From NCBI GenBank assembly GCA_964530005.1, contig CAZGZD010000003.1, positions 3,132 to 67,131 on the forward strand: a stretch of DNA of 64,000 nucleotides, read 5' to 3'. This stretch comes from CAZGZD01 sp964530005. Its GTDB lineage: Bacteria; Patescibacteriota; Microgenomatia; UBA1406; GWC2-37-13. The notes under the pieces were generated by a model, which was given only the letters and a program-made list of their open reading frames with translations, was not told the DNA's origin and searched no databases. Below are positions 7,937-17,429 of this stretch, piece after piece. Position 1 is the stretch's first letter, and the number at the start of each line of letters is the position of its first letter. A program made the translations under genes and the position numbers.

Positions 7937-10900
7937 GTAAGTAACTTTGAGTTTTGAGTCTATATGTATCACTGCTGTTGTATTTGAGAAACTACTTGGT
8001 TGAGAGCCATATCTTTCTTTATATCTTTGTAAATTGACAAGAATTAACAAGTCTTTTCCTTCCTTTACTAAAATGTCCTTTATAAAGGTTGCGGTACATA
8101 TAAGCCTAGTTCCGCCATCCTCTCTATTTTTCACTGAGCTGATATTGTATTTCCATGCTTCAGCTTTAGCGATAATAACCTTGGAACGTGACCATTCTTT
8201 AGCAAAAGGAGTATCACTTGTTAATGAAAAGTCTGTTTGTATTTTATCTGAAAATCTTGGGCGAGTTATAGCTCTTATAGTTCCATAAGGGTCTTCCTTA
8301 TCAAAACCCTCACTTGCATCGGGATGTGCTGTTAAGGGCAGGTAACCTTTTCTCTCTCTGTCGTACATATATTCATTGCCATTTTCTCCAATCCCATATA
8401 CAGGGAGATAAGCCTTAAAGGGATCTCCTCTTAGCAACCTTTTCGCAAGTATTGGAGCTTGTGCGGGATCTACAAAAGCCGAGTCTATATTCACATCAAT
8501 CCCATCAGGGGATTTCCAAAAACCATCAATAATCACTTCCTCAAACTTATTCTGTTCAGTAATTCTAAGTGTTTCTTTAATTTTATTTTCATCTCCAGTT
8601 ATTCCATCTTCTTTTTTAGTCTTCTCAATAAGGGAAGTATTAACATCCAGTGGTGTATTGTCCGTACCATCGGAAAGCCACAGACCACTCTCAATAGTCA
8701 GGAAATAACGGTTGAGCCAATCTGACCAAGGTTCTTCATGATAATGATCCTCCATTACTGGGAGTTCTTCCAGAAGTTTCCCTGCAACTATTTGGAGACT
8801 ATGCCAACCTAATTGTTCTCCATATGAGTGATATTCATCAACCATTCCGTAACCTTTGGAAGAAGACCTTTTATACCTTCCGTCTGCTTCATTCATGCTT
8901 TTAACTTTGGGATCAATGTTATGAGCAACTTCAGATAATCTATCTGTTACCTCCCAATTACTTAAGCCAAATGCATCAGCCAAGTTGGAAACTTCATATT
9001 TTTCAAAATCATAGTCTAAATGAAACTCATTTACTGGTTCTGGAGCGGCATCTGGTCGTCCTTCATAAAATCCCCGTCTAATTTTCTTTGTGGGCTTAGC
9101 TTTAGGGTATTTTGAAGTATTTGTGTGCTTAATCAGATTTTCAACAACTTGTGATACTGTCAATGCACCCTGTGATATGCATTCTGTTAATGCTTTTGCA
9201 GCGTAATGTCGCATTGTAGGATGGGGATACTTTTGCTCTCCTAAAATATCAATGAAGAGCTGGCTATAGTTAGCAGCTACGGTAGGTTCGTCTTTAGCAA
9301 TACGTGCTAATGCGATAAGAAACCAAAGACGGGCGTGCAGGTAATAGAACTTAAGTTCAGGTGCTTGAAATGGAGCAGCATCCTTTGAATTAAACAATTG
9401 AACTAAATCATCTAAAATTTTTATTTTTCCTAATTTAACTAAATACCTTACTGTATGAGCAGCTTTCCATCTATCTTCAGCTTTCGGTGAACCTAATAAC
9501 CTCCAAATAATACCTGCTATTATTTGGTCATGGGTTCCAGTTGGAAAAAGTGTGGATGTCCATTTACCATCCGTGACGTTCTCTGAAAGTTTAGTTGCAC
9601 TGCTAGATAATAAGTGCTGAAGAGCAGACAAGGACTCTTCTTCAGATGCTAATTCAGTCAGACATGAACTCAAACCTAACCAGACACTAGCAGGTACTGC
9701 TGATTTATTGGATGTAAATGATCTGACTAACTCAAGCGCTAATCTCCCTGTGGAGATACCACATATATCAGAGATTTCTTTAAGTTTGTATGTTGAAAGC
9801 TGACCATAGCTTATAAACTCTTCCGTTTCTCTTAAACATATGGAGGTACCAGCGTCCCTTAATGCACTGACAACTGATGATGAAGAGCCACTCCATGTTT
9901 CTTTACACTTTTTGAGCTCATCCAGTTTGATATAGAGGTCTATTCCCTCATGAGAGGCAATAATGCGAATGTAATTTACTCTGTCTGCATACGGAATTTT
10001 AGCCCTCAAAAGTTCAAAAAACTTATCTTTTGCTTCACGAGGAATTTGGGAAGGTGGGAGTTTGTCTAATGCGGTTTGTATTGACGTTGGTGAGACAGGC
10101 AGGGCGCTGGATACAATTGAGTCAATATTGGGAATTTCAGCATTTTCTTTAGAATTTTGAAGATATTTAATCTCACTATTTCTTTCTTTGTGTAATTTTC
10201 CAATCACCGTATATCTATCGACTAATCGGATATACTCACTAGATTTTTCTCCAAAGATTTTTTTAACATGCTCTGCAATTTTTTTATATGCAACTTCATA
10301 GAAAAATCCAGAATGATTTCTTTCGTATTGGTCAATCAATTCAGATAGTAAGAGCTTTTGATTTGGATAATTATGTTCAACAAGTGCGTCTGAAAAGTGA
10401 CTTGTGCCGCATTCCCATAATTCAACAGGTGAAGTGAGTTTATTTAAAATAAGTGCATCCTCAGGCAATATCTTGTCGTGCTTAATAAGAGCTCTTAGGT
10501 ATGGTAAAAGGGTGTAATCTAAGGTGACTTTATCACGATCATCCCAGCGTACCAGCTTTGCTAGTCCCTTTATTCCAGCAACCCTAGACATTGCGGCGCC
10601 GTAATTACCCCATTGAAACTTCTCTTCGTCTTCAGGTAAATTTAGCTCGCAAATATTTTCTAAGATATGAGAATTTTCGTCTCTCAGCTCTTTCGTTCCC
10701 TTAATAGACGAAACGAATATTAAAAGTTCGTTGGTAAAATCATTGTCACCTGATCCTATCGCATCCATTTGCTCCAACCCTTTTTTGAAAAATGTTTTCG
10801 CTTCTTCAACACTGGCAGGTAGAATTGCACTTGCTAAGTCAGCATAGTAAGAACTTTTTGTGGCAACGTCAGTTTCTTCTTGAATTTGCTTTTCTACTTC

Positions 10901-13900
10901 AACTGCTTCTTTACCAGCTAATGATTGTAAGCTCTGTCGCTTCGCCAGCATTCCAATTATTTCAATGTTTTTACTGATAGTAACAATCGGCTGCTGATGT
11001 AATGTCTCTAAAAATTTCTCAACCGCCTGTGGTGTAGTATCTTGGTATATTGCAAGTGAGTAAATTGAAAGTTCTGCACCCAAAATTTGAAAAGTGCGGT
11101 TGAATTTTTTCTCATAATAAGGTTCAACAGTAACCCTTGCTTTTGACCAAGCCTCCAATAGTTTGAGAAATTGTTTATCATCATCTCCCAATGGCCTACT
11201 AAGTAATTCTTGAAAAGCACGACTAATATCCAATAGAGGTTCTAGGCTATAGTCGATAAACCTCTCAGCGTCTCTTTGGTCATCATAAGATAAAGAGTTC
11301 TTTTTCTTTTGCGGCTTTACAGAACCATCTTGCTTTGGAGAGATAATCTCTTTTAATTTCTTTTTAAATTCACTTGGTTCTGCTATCCCTTTGACCTTAG
11401 ATGCGAAAGGCATTAGCTCTATTGGAAGGATATCTTCAAATCCAATTTTTCTTTTTTGACCGTTCGCTTTAATAATTATTGATAGAAGAAATGGTACTAA
11501 TTCTTCTGGAGAATGATGCTCTTTAAATGAATATAGTTTGGGGCGATCGTGAGGAATAAGGTTTAGTAAGTTGCGGGCTGCTTGAGGTTTTCCTAAAGAT
11601 ATTGCTAGTGCGGAGCAGTAAGTCAGTCCACCTGTGATCTTATGCTTGTTGTTAAGATTATAATCAAAGTCCTTGGCAACTTTTTCCGCATCCTTACTAG
11701 CAATAGAGAGCTTTTTGATAAGTTTTTCTCTAATTTGTGTTTGAAGATCTAAAAATGTAAGTGCAGCGGCTATACATCCTAAATCCTTATCAGTATTGTT
11801 AAGCAGATCTAATATATTTTTTGAATATTTCTCAGACTTCATAATTTCAAAAACATCACCACAGACCTGGTAGCTATACCAATTTCGCCAATGTCGAATA
11901 TTCTTCAGGGCTCTTTCAATTTCTCCTTGGGCGATAAGAGTAATTGGAATAGCAGCAATATCCCTAACTGCTGGGTGGGGCTTTTGGTTGTAATCATCTT
12001 GTTTCTGTGAGAAATGATGTTGTATCCATTCGTGTGCTTGTATAGCGTGTCTATTAGCGTTTTCATAGTCACCTGAGAGAGTATGTGCAATTGTTAGTCT
12101 TGAATGGCGTTTCCCAGGCCAACTCGTACGTGTCTCAAATAATCGCCTTGTAGCATCAATATCATTTGCAGCTATTACAAGATCTGGATTACTCAAAATA
12201 TAATCTACACCTCTTTGATCAGTTGCTGAAATTCTTGCCAACTCAACTAGAAGGTGAATTAGTTTATCAGAGTCCTCTTTCATTGAAGCAAGATGAACTG
12301 CTGACTTAAGCCTTGAATAGCGGATGTGATTTTTCCCTACAGTACTCGTTATTGAAGCAGGGATCCTTTCATCAAAGGCAAGCTCAAATAGTTTTTCACT
12401 ATCATCTAATCTCAACAATAAATCTGGTAATGCTTGAGCTGCATACACAGATTTATCTTGTAAGTCTGATAGGTTTGAAGCGATCTTTTTAATAACAGTT
12501 TCATCAGAACCATAGTGTTCAAGCATATATGTTTCAGTGGGTTCATCTCGAAACATAATTCCATATTTTGTATTTTCCAGTAATGGAGTTAAATCGGCTA
12601 TGAAACTCTCAATCGCACCAAGGTTCAACCCTTGAGCATCTGCATAATCTTTCAGAGGTATTGGTGGAGGAAGTACTGCCAATCCTCCTAATATTGAGCT
12701 GACTTCTTTTTGAGCGTAACCTTGTTTTGACGACTCTATTAAGGCAGACTGAATTCTTTTTTCAATTAGATCATTCAACTCTATTTTTTTGTCAGTTTCT
12801 GATTTCTCTAATAATCCTTGATCACTGCTCAAAAGATATTCGAGTATACGTGCATTACCTTTCGATCGCGAATAAGCTACTTGAATTTCTGTTTCAGATA
12901 AATCAGGCTTTCTGTCTTTTAGATAAGTTCTTGTTTCAGATAGTGTAAATGGATTTAACTGAAAATCTTCGTATTGGATATCTGAAATGGGTATACGGTG
13001 ACTTCGGCAAGAAACAATAACTCTAACTCCCTGAGGTATTCCATTAACTTGAAAACTTTTTAATAATTCAGTTGGAAAAGCCTCTTCTTGTCTACTTTTT
13101 GCCTGTAAAGCTGCATTATCTATTGCGTCTAAAAACAAGATCAAGTTCCTATCAGGATTTGCTTTAGTAATGGTCTTAACGCATTGCTCTAAGCGTTTTC
13201 TAAATGTGGAAAATAGTGTTTCTGGACTTGTACCATTAGGTAGTATGGGATCACATAGTCCCTGACACGCTAGCGTATTTATGATGTGAATTAACCCTCT
13301 TCGTGCTAAATGCCTTGGATCTTCGGCTGTTCTATAAGAGCCTCCTGCGAAGCAATCAAAAAAAACTACTACATTATCCCTTGAAAGGGCGTCAGCAAGA
13401 TTTTTTAGGAAAACTGTTTTACCTACGCCTCCGTCAGCATGAACGAGCATTGGTTTTTCTATCTTGGGAATTTTTACTAAAACTTCTTGTAGTTGTTCTC
13501 TCTCCAAAATAATTCCTGGATCAGGCAAATTTTCTGGACAAGGAAGTAGCTCATCAATATCTCCAATCTCTAATGCGGCTAAAACATCAACTCTATAAAT
13601 TGCATTATTTCCAACTCCGACTGAGCCAGCCTTATCTCGTACCATCTGTCGTAATGAACCGAGACGAGCTCTTGCAAGAGGATCTGACGTTGCTGACCAA
13701 TCAACAAGCAACTTTGAGGTACCTAGTTTAATACCTCTCAGCGAGTCCGAAGCTCCCTCTAAGGAAAAAAGTTTAGCAAATTCGACAATCTGTTCCTTGT
13801 TTAATTTGGAGGCTTTACGAAATTGATCTGTCTGAGCTTTGACATCATTTGTAGATGGTTTCTGGTCAGCTATATTTTTAATTGCTTCCAAAAACGGAGG

Positions 13901-14320
13901 ATATATTGGCCTATTAGTTAATATTTGAAAAGTTAGCTTCTTTTGAACCTCTTGCAAGCCATGAAGTTTGACACTTTCCAAGTATGATTTGGCGAATTTA
14001 GTTACAGTTTTTTTAGCGTCGCTACATCTGAAGTCTTTATCTGAATTAACAACAGAATATTTCAATTGTTTGATAGCAATTTTTTGTGATTGTTCAAATG
14101 TAGGTGCGCTACCGTGGTATATCGTTAAATCCGCAATCTCTGCGGTTTCTTTAGAAGATTTCTTCTGATCGGATGGGCTGAGTCCTTCCACAGCTATTCC
14201 AATAAAGTTATCTTGTGGCATTAGAAGCTGCATCGCAAGCCTGGCGACCCATGCTTCATGGAACTCATGACCGTCTCTGGAAGCTCTAACTTTATCTACT
14301 ACTATTTTTTTCTTACTCAT
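7895..14320 (-). CDS. Giant nuclease-STAND NTPase, Avs-like anti-phage defence protein
   Basis: A 2141-residue protein in three parts. Residues 1-200 look like a Cap4/DUF4297-type PD-(D/E)xK nuclease: HEFHEAWVARLAMQLL, Glu45 (VEG), Asp64 (IADLTI) and the QLK at 85-87 (IAIKQLKYS). Residues about 290-460 are a STAND P-loop NTPase: Walker A DGGVGKT (296-302), Walker B LILFLDAID (393-401) and an Arg-containing sensor strand VRVIVSCRSHR. The remaining ~1650 residues are helical, repeat-like sensor sequence. This order and size match Avs (AVAST) proteins with N-terminal nucleases, which sense phage terminase or portal proteins, oligomerise and cut DNA. The ATG at 14320 is preferred over 14341. It sits alone, divergent from the gp3-like gene, inside the island at tRNA-His. 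The target protein and true subtype are not visible. Confidence 0.85.
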   Translation of the reverse strand: MSKKKIVVDKVRASRDGHEFHEAWVARLAMQLLMPQDNFIGIAVEGLSPSDQKKSSKETAEIADLTIYHGSAPTFEQSQKIAIKQLKYSVVNSDKDFRCSDAKKTVTKFAKSYLESVKLHGLQEVQKKLTFQILTNRPIYPPFLEAIKNIADQKPSTNDVKAQTDQFRKASKLNKEQIVEFAKLFSLEGASDSLRGIKLGTSKLLVDWSATSDPLARARLGSLRQMVRDKAGSVGVGNNAIYRVDVLAALEIGDIDELLPCPENLPDPGIILEREQLQEVLVKIPKIEKPMLVHADGGVGKTVFLKNLADALSRDNVVVFFDCFAGGSYRTAEDPRHLARRGLIHIINTLACQGLCDPILPNGTSPETLFSTFRKRLEQCVKTITKANPDRNLILFLDAIDNAALQAKSRQEEAFPTELLKSFQVNGIPQGVRVIVSCRSHRIPISDIQYEDFQLNPFTLSETRTYLKDRKPDLSETEIQVAYSRSKGNARILEYLLSSDQGLLEKSETDKKIELNDLIEKRIQSALIESSKQGYAQKEVSSILGGLAVLPPPIPLKDYADAQGLNLGAIESFIADLTPLLENTKYGIMFRDEPTETYMLEHYGSDETVIKKIASNLSDLQDKSVYAAQALPDLLLRLDDSEKLFELAFDERIPASITSTVGKNHIRYSRLKSAVHLASMKEDSDKLIHLLVELARISATDQRGVDYILSNPDLVIAANDIDATRRLFETRTSWPGKRHSRLTIAHTLSGDYENANRHAIQAHEWIQHHFSQKQDDYNQKPHPAVRDIAAIPITLIAQGEIERALKNIRHWRNWYSYQVCGDVFEIMKSEKYSKNILDLLNNTDKDLGCIAAALTFLDLQTQIREKLIKKLSIASKDAEKVAKDFDYNLNNKHKITGGLTYCSALAISLGKPQAARNLLNLIPHDRPKLYSFKEHHSPEELVPFLLSIIIKANGQKRKIGFEDILPIELMPFASKVKGIAEPSEFKKKLKEIISPKQDGSVKPQKKKNSLSYDDQRDAERFIDYSLEPLLDISRAFQELLSRPLGDDDKQFLKLLEAWSKARVTVEPYYEKKFNRTFQILGAELSIYSLAIYQDTTPQAVEKFLETLHQQPIVTISKNIEIIGMLAKRQSLQSLAGKEAVEVEKQIQEETDVATKSSYYADLASAILPASVEEAKTFFKKGLEQMDAIGSGDNDFTNELLIFVSSIKGTKELRDENSHILENICELNLPEDEEKFQWGNYGAAMSRVAGIKGLAKLVRWDDRDKVTLDYTLLPYLRALIKHDKILPEDALILNKLTSPVELWECGTSHFSDALVEHNYPNQKLLLSELIDQYERNHSGFFYEVAYKKIAEHVKKIFGEKSSEYIRLVDRYTVIGKLHKERNSEIKYLQNSKENAEIPNIDSIVSSALPVSPTSIQTALDKLPPSQIPREAKDKFFELLRAKIPYADRVNYIRIIASHEGIDLYIKLDELKKCKETWSGSSSSVVSALRDAGTSICLRETEEFISYGQLSTYKLKEISDICGISTGRLALELVRSFTSNKSAVPASVWLGLSSCLTELASEEESLSALQHLLSSSATKLSENVTDGKWTSTLFPTGTHDQIIAGIIWRLLGSPKAEDRWKAAHTVRYLVKLGKIKILDDLVQLFNSKDAAPFQAPELKFYYLHARLWFLIALARIAKDEPTVAANYSQLFIDILGEQKYPHPTMRHYAAKALTECISQGALTVSQVVENLIKHTNTSKYPKAKPTKKIRRGFYEGRPDAAPEPVNEFHLDYDFEKYEVSNLADAFGLSNWEVTDRLSEVAHNIDPKVKSMNEADGRYKRSSSKGYGMVDEYHSYGEQLGWHSLQIVAGKLLEELPVMEDHYHEEPWSDWLNRYFLTIESGLWLSDGTDNTPLDVNTSLIEKTKKEDGITGDENKIKETLRITEQNKFEEVIIDGFWKSPDGIDVNIDSAFVDPAQAPILAKRLLRGDPFKAYLPVYGIGENGNEYMYDRERKGYLPLTAHPDASEGFDKEDPYGTIRAITRPRFSDKIQTDFSLTSDTPFAKEWSRSKVIIAKAEAWKYNISSVKNREDGGTRLICTATFIKDILVKEGKDLLILVNLQRYKERYGSQPSSFSNTTAVIHIDSKLKVTYFKGATNKEKKTRY

Positions 14321-14395
14321 AATCAATAATTTCACTCTCAAACTTGAGAAAAATCAGCTTAATTTTATCATTTTATGGGCTAAACTGACTAGCTG

Positions 14396-14408
14396 TGTAA
14401 TCATTACA
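14396..14408. promoter_or_regulatory. Palindromic operator candidate between divergent defence and gp3-like genes
   Basis: TGTAAT-C-ATTACA, a perfect 13-bp palindrome, lies 30 bp before the ATG of the gp3-like gene and about 75 bp before the STAND gene. It overlaps the expected -35 position for the CATAAT box at 14427-14432, which is 6 nt before that ATG. It shares its core with the site at 7745-7759. A further copy, TGTAAT-GC-ATTACA, lies inside the gp3-like coding region at 14507-14520, and a half site (AATGATTACA) at 16119-16128. Confidence 0.6.
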
Positions 14409-14438
14409 TTTACCCCTACTACACATCATAATTAAAGT

Positions 14439-14894
14439 ATGGAAGCGAAAACTTTATCACTGAGAATGGGTCGGCCTACTAAGTACACCAATGAAACACC
14501 TAGACGTGTAATGCATTACATAAAGAAGTGCCAAGAAGTTGGTGATTTCCCCACAATAGAGCACTTAGCGTCTGAATTAGGGTTAGGAACACGGACATTA
14601 TACGCATGGGAGAAGGAGTATTCTGCTTTTCAGCAGACGATGGATATGCTTAGAGACGCACAGAGGCACCTTCTCATCTCCGGCGGGCTAACCAATAAAT
14701 ACAACTCACGCTTTGCATCTTTCCTTTTAAAGGCAACTCATGGGATGCAGGACAGACAACCTTTAGTTCATGCCACACAGAATAATAACTTCGGTGTTTC
14801 TCCTGAGTTAATGGCTGATGCAATCAGATTGATAAGAGAGAAAGACCCAGCCTTTATGCAGGGTGAAGAAGTGGGAACGGTTAGTCAAACATGA
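14439..14894 (+). CDS. Terminase small subunit / gp3-like DNA-packaging protein
   Basis: The 151 residues follow the pattern of phage gp3-type small terminase proteins. GRPTKYTNETPRRVMHYI is followed by a helix-turn-helix (FPTIEHLASELGLGTRTLYAWEKEYSAF) and then LLISGGLTNKYNSRFASFLLKATHGMQD, the characteristic segment after the HTH. These proteins bind phage DNA to start packaging; relatives can also be plain DNA-binding regulators. A CATAAT box 6 nt upstream supports the ATG at 14439 (alternative at 14466). No large terminase or portal gene is nearby, so it may act on another phage's packaging machinery, as satellite TerS proteins do, or as a regulator. Its end overlaps the XRE gene by 14 bp. 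Confidence 0.7.
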   Translation: MEAKTLSLRMGRPTKYTNETPRRVMHYIKKCQEVGDFPTIEHLASELGLGTRTLYAWEKEYSAFQQTMDMLRDAQRHLLISGGLTNKYNSRFASFLLKATHGMQDRQPLVHATQNNNFGVSPELMADAIRLIREKDPAFMQGEEVGTVSQT

Positions 14895-15102
14895 AGAGCT
14901 CGTGGAGCTCTACACCTAATACCTTTGCTAGTTTGGCTAGTGTATCAACGCTTGGTTTTCTCTCACCACGTTCAATATACCCAACATAAGCTCTGTTGAG
15001 GTTTGCATCCAATGCCAACTTCTCCTGAGTTACGTTTTTCTTTTTTCGTAACTCCCTGATATTTTCAGCTATCTTTTTGTGTATGTTGCTTGTTTTTGCC
15101 AC
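14881..15102 (-). CDS. XRE-family HTH regulator
   Basis: A single Cro/C1-type HTH fills the 73-residue protein: IAENIRELRKKKNVTQEKLALDANLNRAYVGYIERGERKPSVDTLAKLAKVLGV. Such proteins act as repressors or controllers in mobile elements and restriction systems. The GTG at 15102 is preferred because GATAAT lies 6 nt before it, with TCGACC 17 bp further up; a TTG at 15126 would give 81 residues. It converges on and overlaps the gp3-like gene, so transcription of the two may interfere. It is the natural candidate to bind the TGTAAT-N-ATTACA palindromes. Confidence 0.85.
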   Translation of the reverse strand: MAKTSNIHKKIAENIRELRKKKNVTQEKLALDANLNRAYVGYIERGERKPSVDTLAKLAKVLGVELHELFMFD

Positions 15103-15214
15103 ATACAAATTATCGAGTTTCCTCAACTGATGGTCGACTTACTGCTGGTATAGATTTATGTGTTAGGAAGTATTAAAATATATACTGACAGTCGCCAATA
15201 AAACTGTCTCCTCT

Positions 15215-16105
15215 ATGAAATCATTGAAAATTATCAATATTGCTCATGTTTTTGGAATTGTGTGGTTGTTATCAATTTTGATATTTGTGGGAGCGATTGT
15301 CCTTGGAATAAAAGATGGAAAAGTTATTGCGGAACAATATAGCACAGCGCTAGTTTTTGCTGTTATAACGGGCTTAATTGCCTTTCTAGGTGCGTTCATA
15401 CTTTACATGACGCACTTTCTCTTTTTGAGAAAGAAAACCCATTCTAAGGGATTTGGCAACGTTATACATGGTGTTAATCCAACCTTTCTAGTTCTTCTTT
15501 TACTCTTTCTTGGTTTTATTGGGATTATTGCTGTTAAGGGAGCTTATAATTTAGGACAAGCTGACAAGTTGCGGGAGACAGGGAAGTATACAGATACAAA
15601 AGCCCCTGTTGCTACTGAGACAGTGAGATACACCGACTCAGACCCTGTGATTACTTGCACATCTTCATATCCTCAATGTTCGGGACAAAGTATCAAAGTA
15701 AAACAAAGTGCCTGCTCTCAGATTTATTGTTGTGGAATAGGAGATAAATGGAGTGTGTATCCTTCTGAGAATGACTGCAAGGTCGCTCAGAACGCAGCAG
15801 CTCCTACACAGCAACAGAATAATCTAGTTTCCTGCTATGTCTACGGACAAACATTCAATCTTACCCCTGAAAAATGCAGCTACTATCAGAGTGAAGAGGC
15901 TGGAGCTAACAAAGCACTTAACTCAGACACTTACACTCCACCCACACAATACCAGAATACGCAGACGTCAACACCAATTCCTACGACTGCTCCAGAAAAA
16001 TACCATTCAACTCAAGAGGCGTGCCGAAAAAATTGCTACGAAACCTATAAGAACTACCCCGATACAAGTTTGGCTAAGCAACAGTGTGTGAATAGCTGTA
16101 ACTAG
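15215..16105 (+). CDS. Membrane protein with Cys-rich C-terminal domain (unknown)
   Basis: Three transmembrane helices (about residues 8-30, 42-65 and 85-108) are followed by an outward-facing or luminal tail of ~185 residues. The tail is rich in Cys, Thr, Gln and Pro (TCTSSYPQC, ACSQIYCCGIGDKW, EACRKNCYETYK). The regular Cys spacing suggests disulfides and therefore a location outside the cytoplasm. I do not recognise the family. A Rho-independent terminator follows 25 bp after the stop, so it forms its own transcription unit in the island. Confidence 0.7.
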   Translation: MKSLKIINIAHVFGIVWLLSILIFVGAIVLGIKDGKVIAEQYSTALVFAVITGLIAFLGAFILYMTHFLFLRKKTHSKGFGNVIHGVNPTFLVLLLLFLGFIGIIAVKGAYNLGQADKLRETGKYTDTKAPVATETVRYTDSDPVITCTSSYPQCSGQSIKVKQSACSQIYCCGIGDKWSVYPSENDCKVAQNAAAPTQQQNNLVSCYVYGQTFNLTPEKCSYYQSEEAGANKALNSDTYTPPTQYQNTQTSTPIPTTAPEKYHSTQEACRKNCYETYKNYPDTSLAKQQCVNSCN

Positions 16106-16129
16106 CTTCAAATTGTCCAATGATTACAT

Positions 16130-16153
16130 AACTGGCTAAATGCCAGTTTTTTT
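16130..16153 (+). terminator. Rho-independent terminator after the Cys-rich membrane gene
   Basis: AACTGGC (16130-16136) and GCCAGTT (16142-16148) form a 7-bp stem with a 5-nt loop, followed by a run of T to 16153. It lies 25 bp after the stop at 16105 in the correct orientation. Confidence 0.85.
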
Positions 16154-16269
16154 GTGTCTACTCCCATCATTTCTGCGGTTCTTTGATGAATAGCACAATG
16201 CTCGTTTTTATTGATACTGCACCCCCACATTACAAAGTGCCATGTCAAGTCCACATAATTAAATCATAG

Positions 16270-16290
16270 GGAAATTACGCCGTATTTTCC
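16270..16290. repeat. Interrupted palindrome upstream of the replication module
   Basis: GGAAATTAC and GTATTTTCC form an inverted repeat around GCC, with one T-T mismatch. It lies 31 bp before the zinc-ribbon gene. It could be an operator for the zinc-ribbon/replication/recombinase genes. No iterons were seen next to it, so an origin role is unsupported. Confidence 0.35.
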
Positions 16291-16320
16291 TAAAAAGATA
16301 GACAGACAGGCCGTGTAAAC

Positions 16321-16509
16321 ATGGAAAACTCACAAAAAACTACTACTTTTGTCAAGGTTCGTAAAGTCAAACCGACACAGGTTGGACAGAAGTGCCCTGT
16401 GTGCTCTGGTTTTGGGACTCTTAAATACGGAGCAGTCAAATGTCACGGATGTGGCGGCAAAGGTTTTATTTTAGTTCCTGCCATTGAAATTGAGGAGGTA
16501 CAACCATGA
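16321..16509 (+). CDS. Small zinc-ribbon protein with DnaJ-like CxxCxGxG motifs
   Basis: The 62-residue protein has two half-sites, CPVCSGFG and CHGCGGKG, 19 residues apart, the zinc-binding pattern of the DnaJ central domain reduced to a single ribbon. There is no J domain. Its stop overlaps the start of the replication protein by 4 bp and its 3' end supplies that gene's GAGGAGGT ribosome binding site, so the two are translationally coupled. A role as a small accessory factor in replication or regulation is inferred from the context only. Confidence 0.75.
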   Translation: MENSQKTTTFVKVRKVKPTQVGQKCPVCSGFGTLKYGAVKCHGCGGKGFILVPAIEIEEVQP

Positions 16510-17429
16510 GTACCACTCAGCAAAAATACCACACACAAATGCCTAACGAGCTCATGGATATTCTTATGAGCAAAGCGGTTAACGCCTCAATGAAATCTGT
16601 GCTTACTTTAATAGCAAGAAAGACGTACGGATTTCATAAAGAAACAGACGAAATTAGCCTTACACAGTTCGAGAAAAATACTGGTTTAACAAGACCAACA
16701 ATAGTTGGGACGCTATCGAAGCTACAGCGAGCTCAATTAGTTTTACTAATCAGTAAAGGAAGAAGCAAAATTTCTTCCAATAGATGGCAATTAGATTTAT
16801 CAAACTGGGAAGAAAAACTAGTTAAATTACGTGAACTAGTAAAGAATGACACCTTTCAACTAGTTAAAAACCCTTTACACACAAAAGAAAAACAAAATAA
16901 ATTTAATAATTATCTAGCGACAAGTTCTTCCTTTAAAGAAACGAACTTTGGTGGTGAACCCCAACCTCTACCTAAACCCCAACCTGAGGTGATCTTTCGT
17001 AGAAATCTTAAAAAGGTAAAAACATCTTTAGACTCATGGTTGGATAAGTACCCAGACTCGGAATTAGATGAGGGTGCTATTTCAAGAAATACTGAGGCTG
17101 CTGTTAAGGGTATTCTCTACTACATCCGTAAGTACAAGGTCTATTGTCATGTAGACCACCCGCTATACAAGCTTCCGCAGTTGCGGGACTGTTTAGAAGG
17201 TTTCTTAGATGGAATTTGGCAAGTTGAACGCTGTGGCATACCTCTCCCCTTAGATGAAATTATTACCAAGGTTGTTGACCGCTGGTTTGAGACCACCTCT
17301 ACGAACTCTAACAAACTCCGACTCTCTGTTTTTGTAGGACAGGTTAGCGATGTGTTCCCTAGAGCTTTAGCGTCCGTTATGGCTGACTACGGATTGGAAT
17401 GGAAGGAGGGTACAGATGTTGACTCCTGA
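16506..17429 (+). CDS. Phage replication protein O-like initiator
   Basis: The 307-residue protein starts with a winged-helix domain typical of phage O-type replication proteins: YHTQMPNELMDILM, then LTLIARKTYGFHKETDEISLTQFEKNTGLTRPTIVGTLSKLQRAQL (about 8-80). A Pro-rich, variable linker leads to a C-terminal helical part (about 180-305). Such proteins bind the element's origin and load helicase; here the helicase would be the host DnaB. A strong ribosome binding site (GAGGAGGT, 6 nt from the ATG) differs from the leaderless host style. It overlaps both neighbours. Confidence 0.75.
   Translation: MSTTQQKYHTQMPNELMDILMSKAVNASMKSVLTLIARKTYGFHKETDEISLTQFEKNTGLTRPTIVGTLSKLQRAQLVLLISKGRSKISSNRWQLDLSNWEEKLVKLRELVKNDTFQLVKNPLHTKEKQNKFNNYLATSSSFKETNFGGEPQPLPKPQPEVIFRRNLKKVKTSLDSWLDKYPDSELDEGAISRNTEAAVKGILYYIRKYKVYCHVDHPLYKLPQLRDCLEGFLDGIWQVERCGIPLPLDEIITKVVDRWFETTSTNSNKLRLSVFVGQVSDVFPRALASVMADYGLEWKEGTDVDS

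Noticed and set aside
7895..14320. Giant gene as an assembly or fusion artefact
   Set aside because: The frame is uninterrupted, composition is even, and the domain order matches a known class of large proteins.
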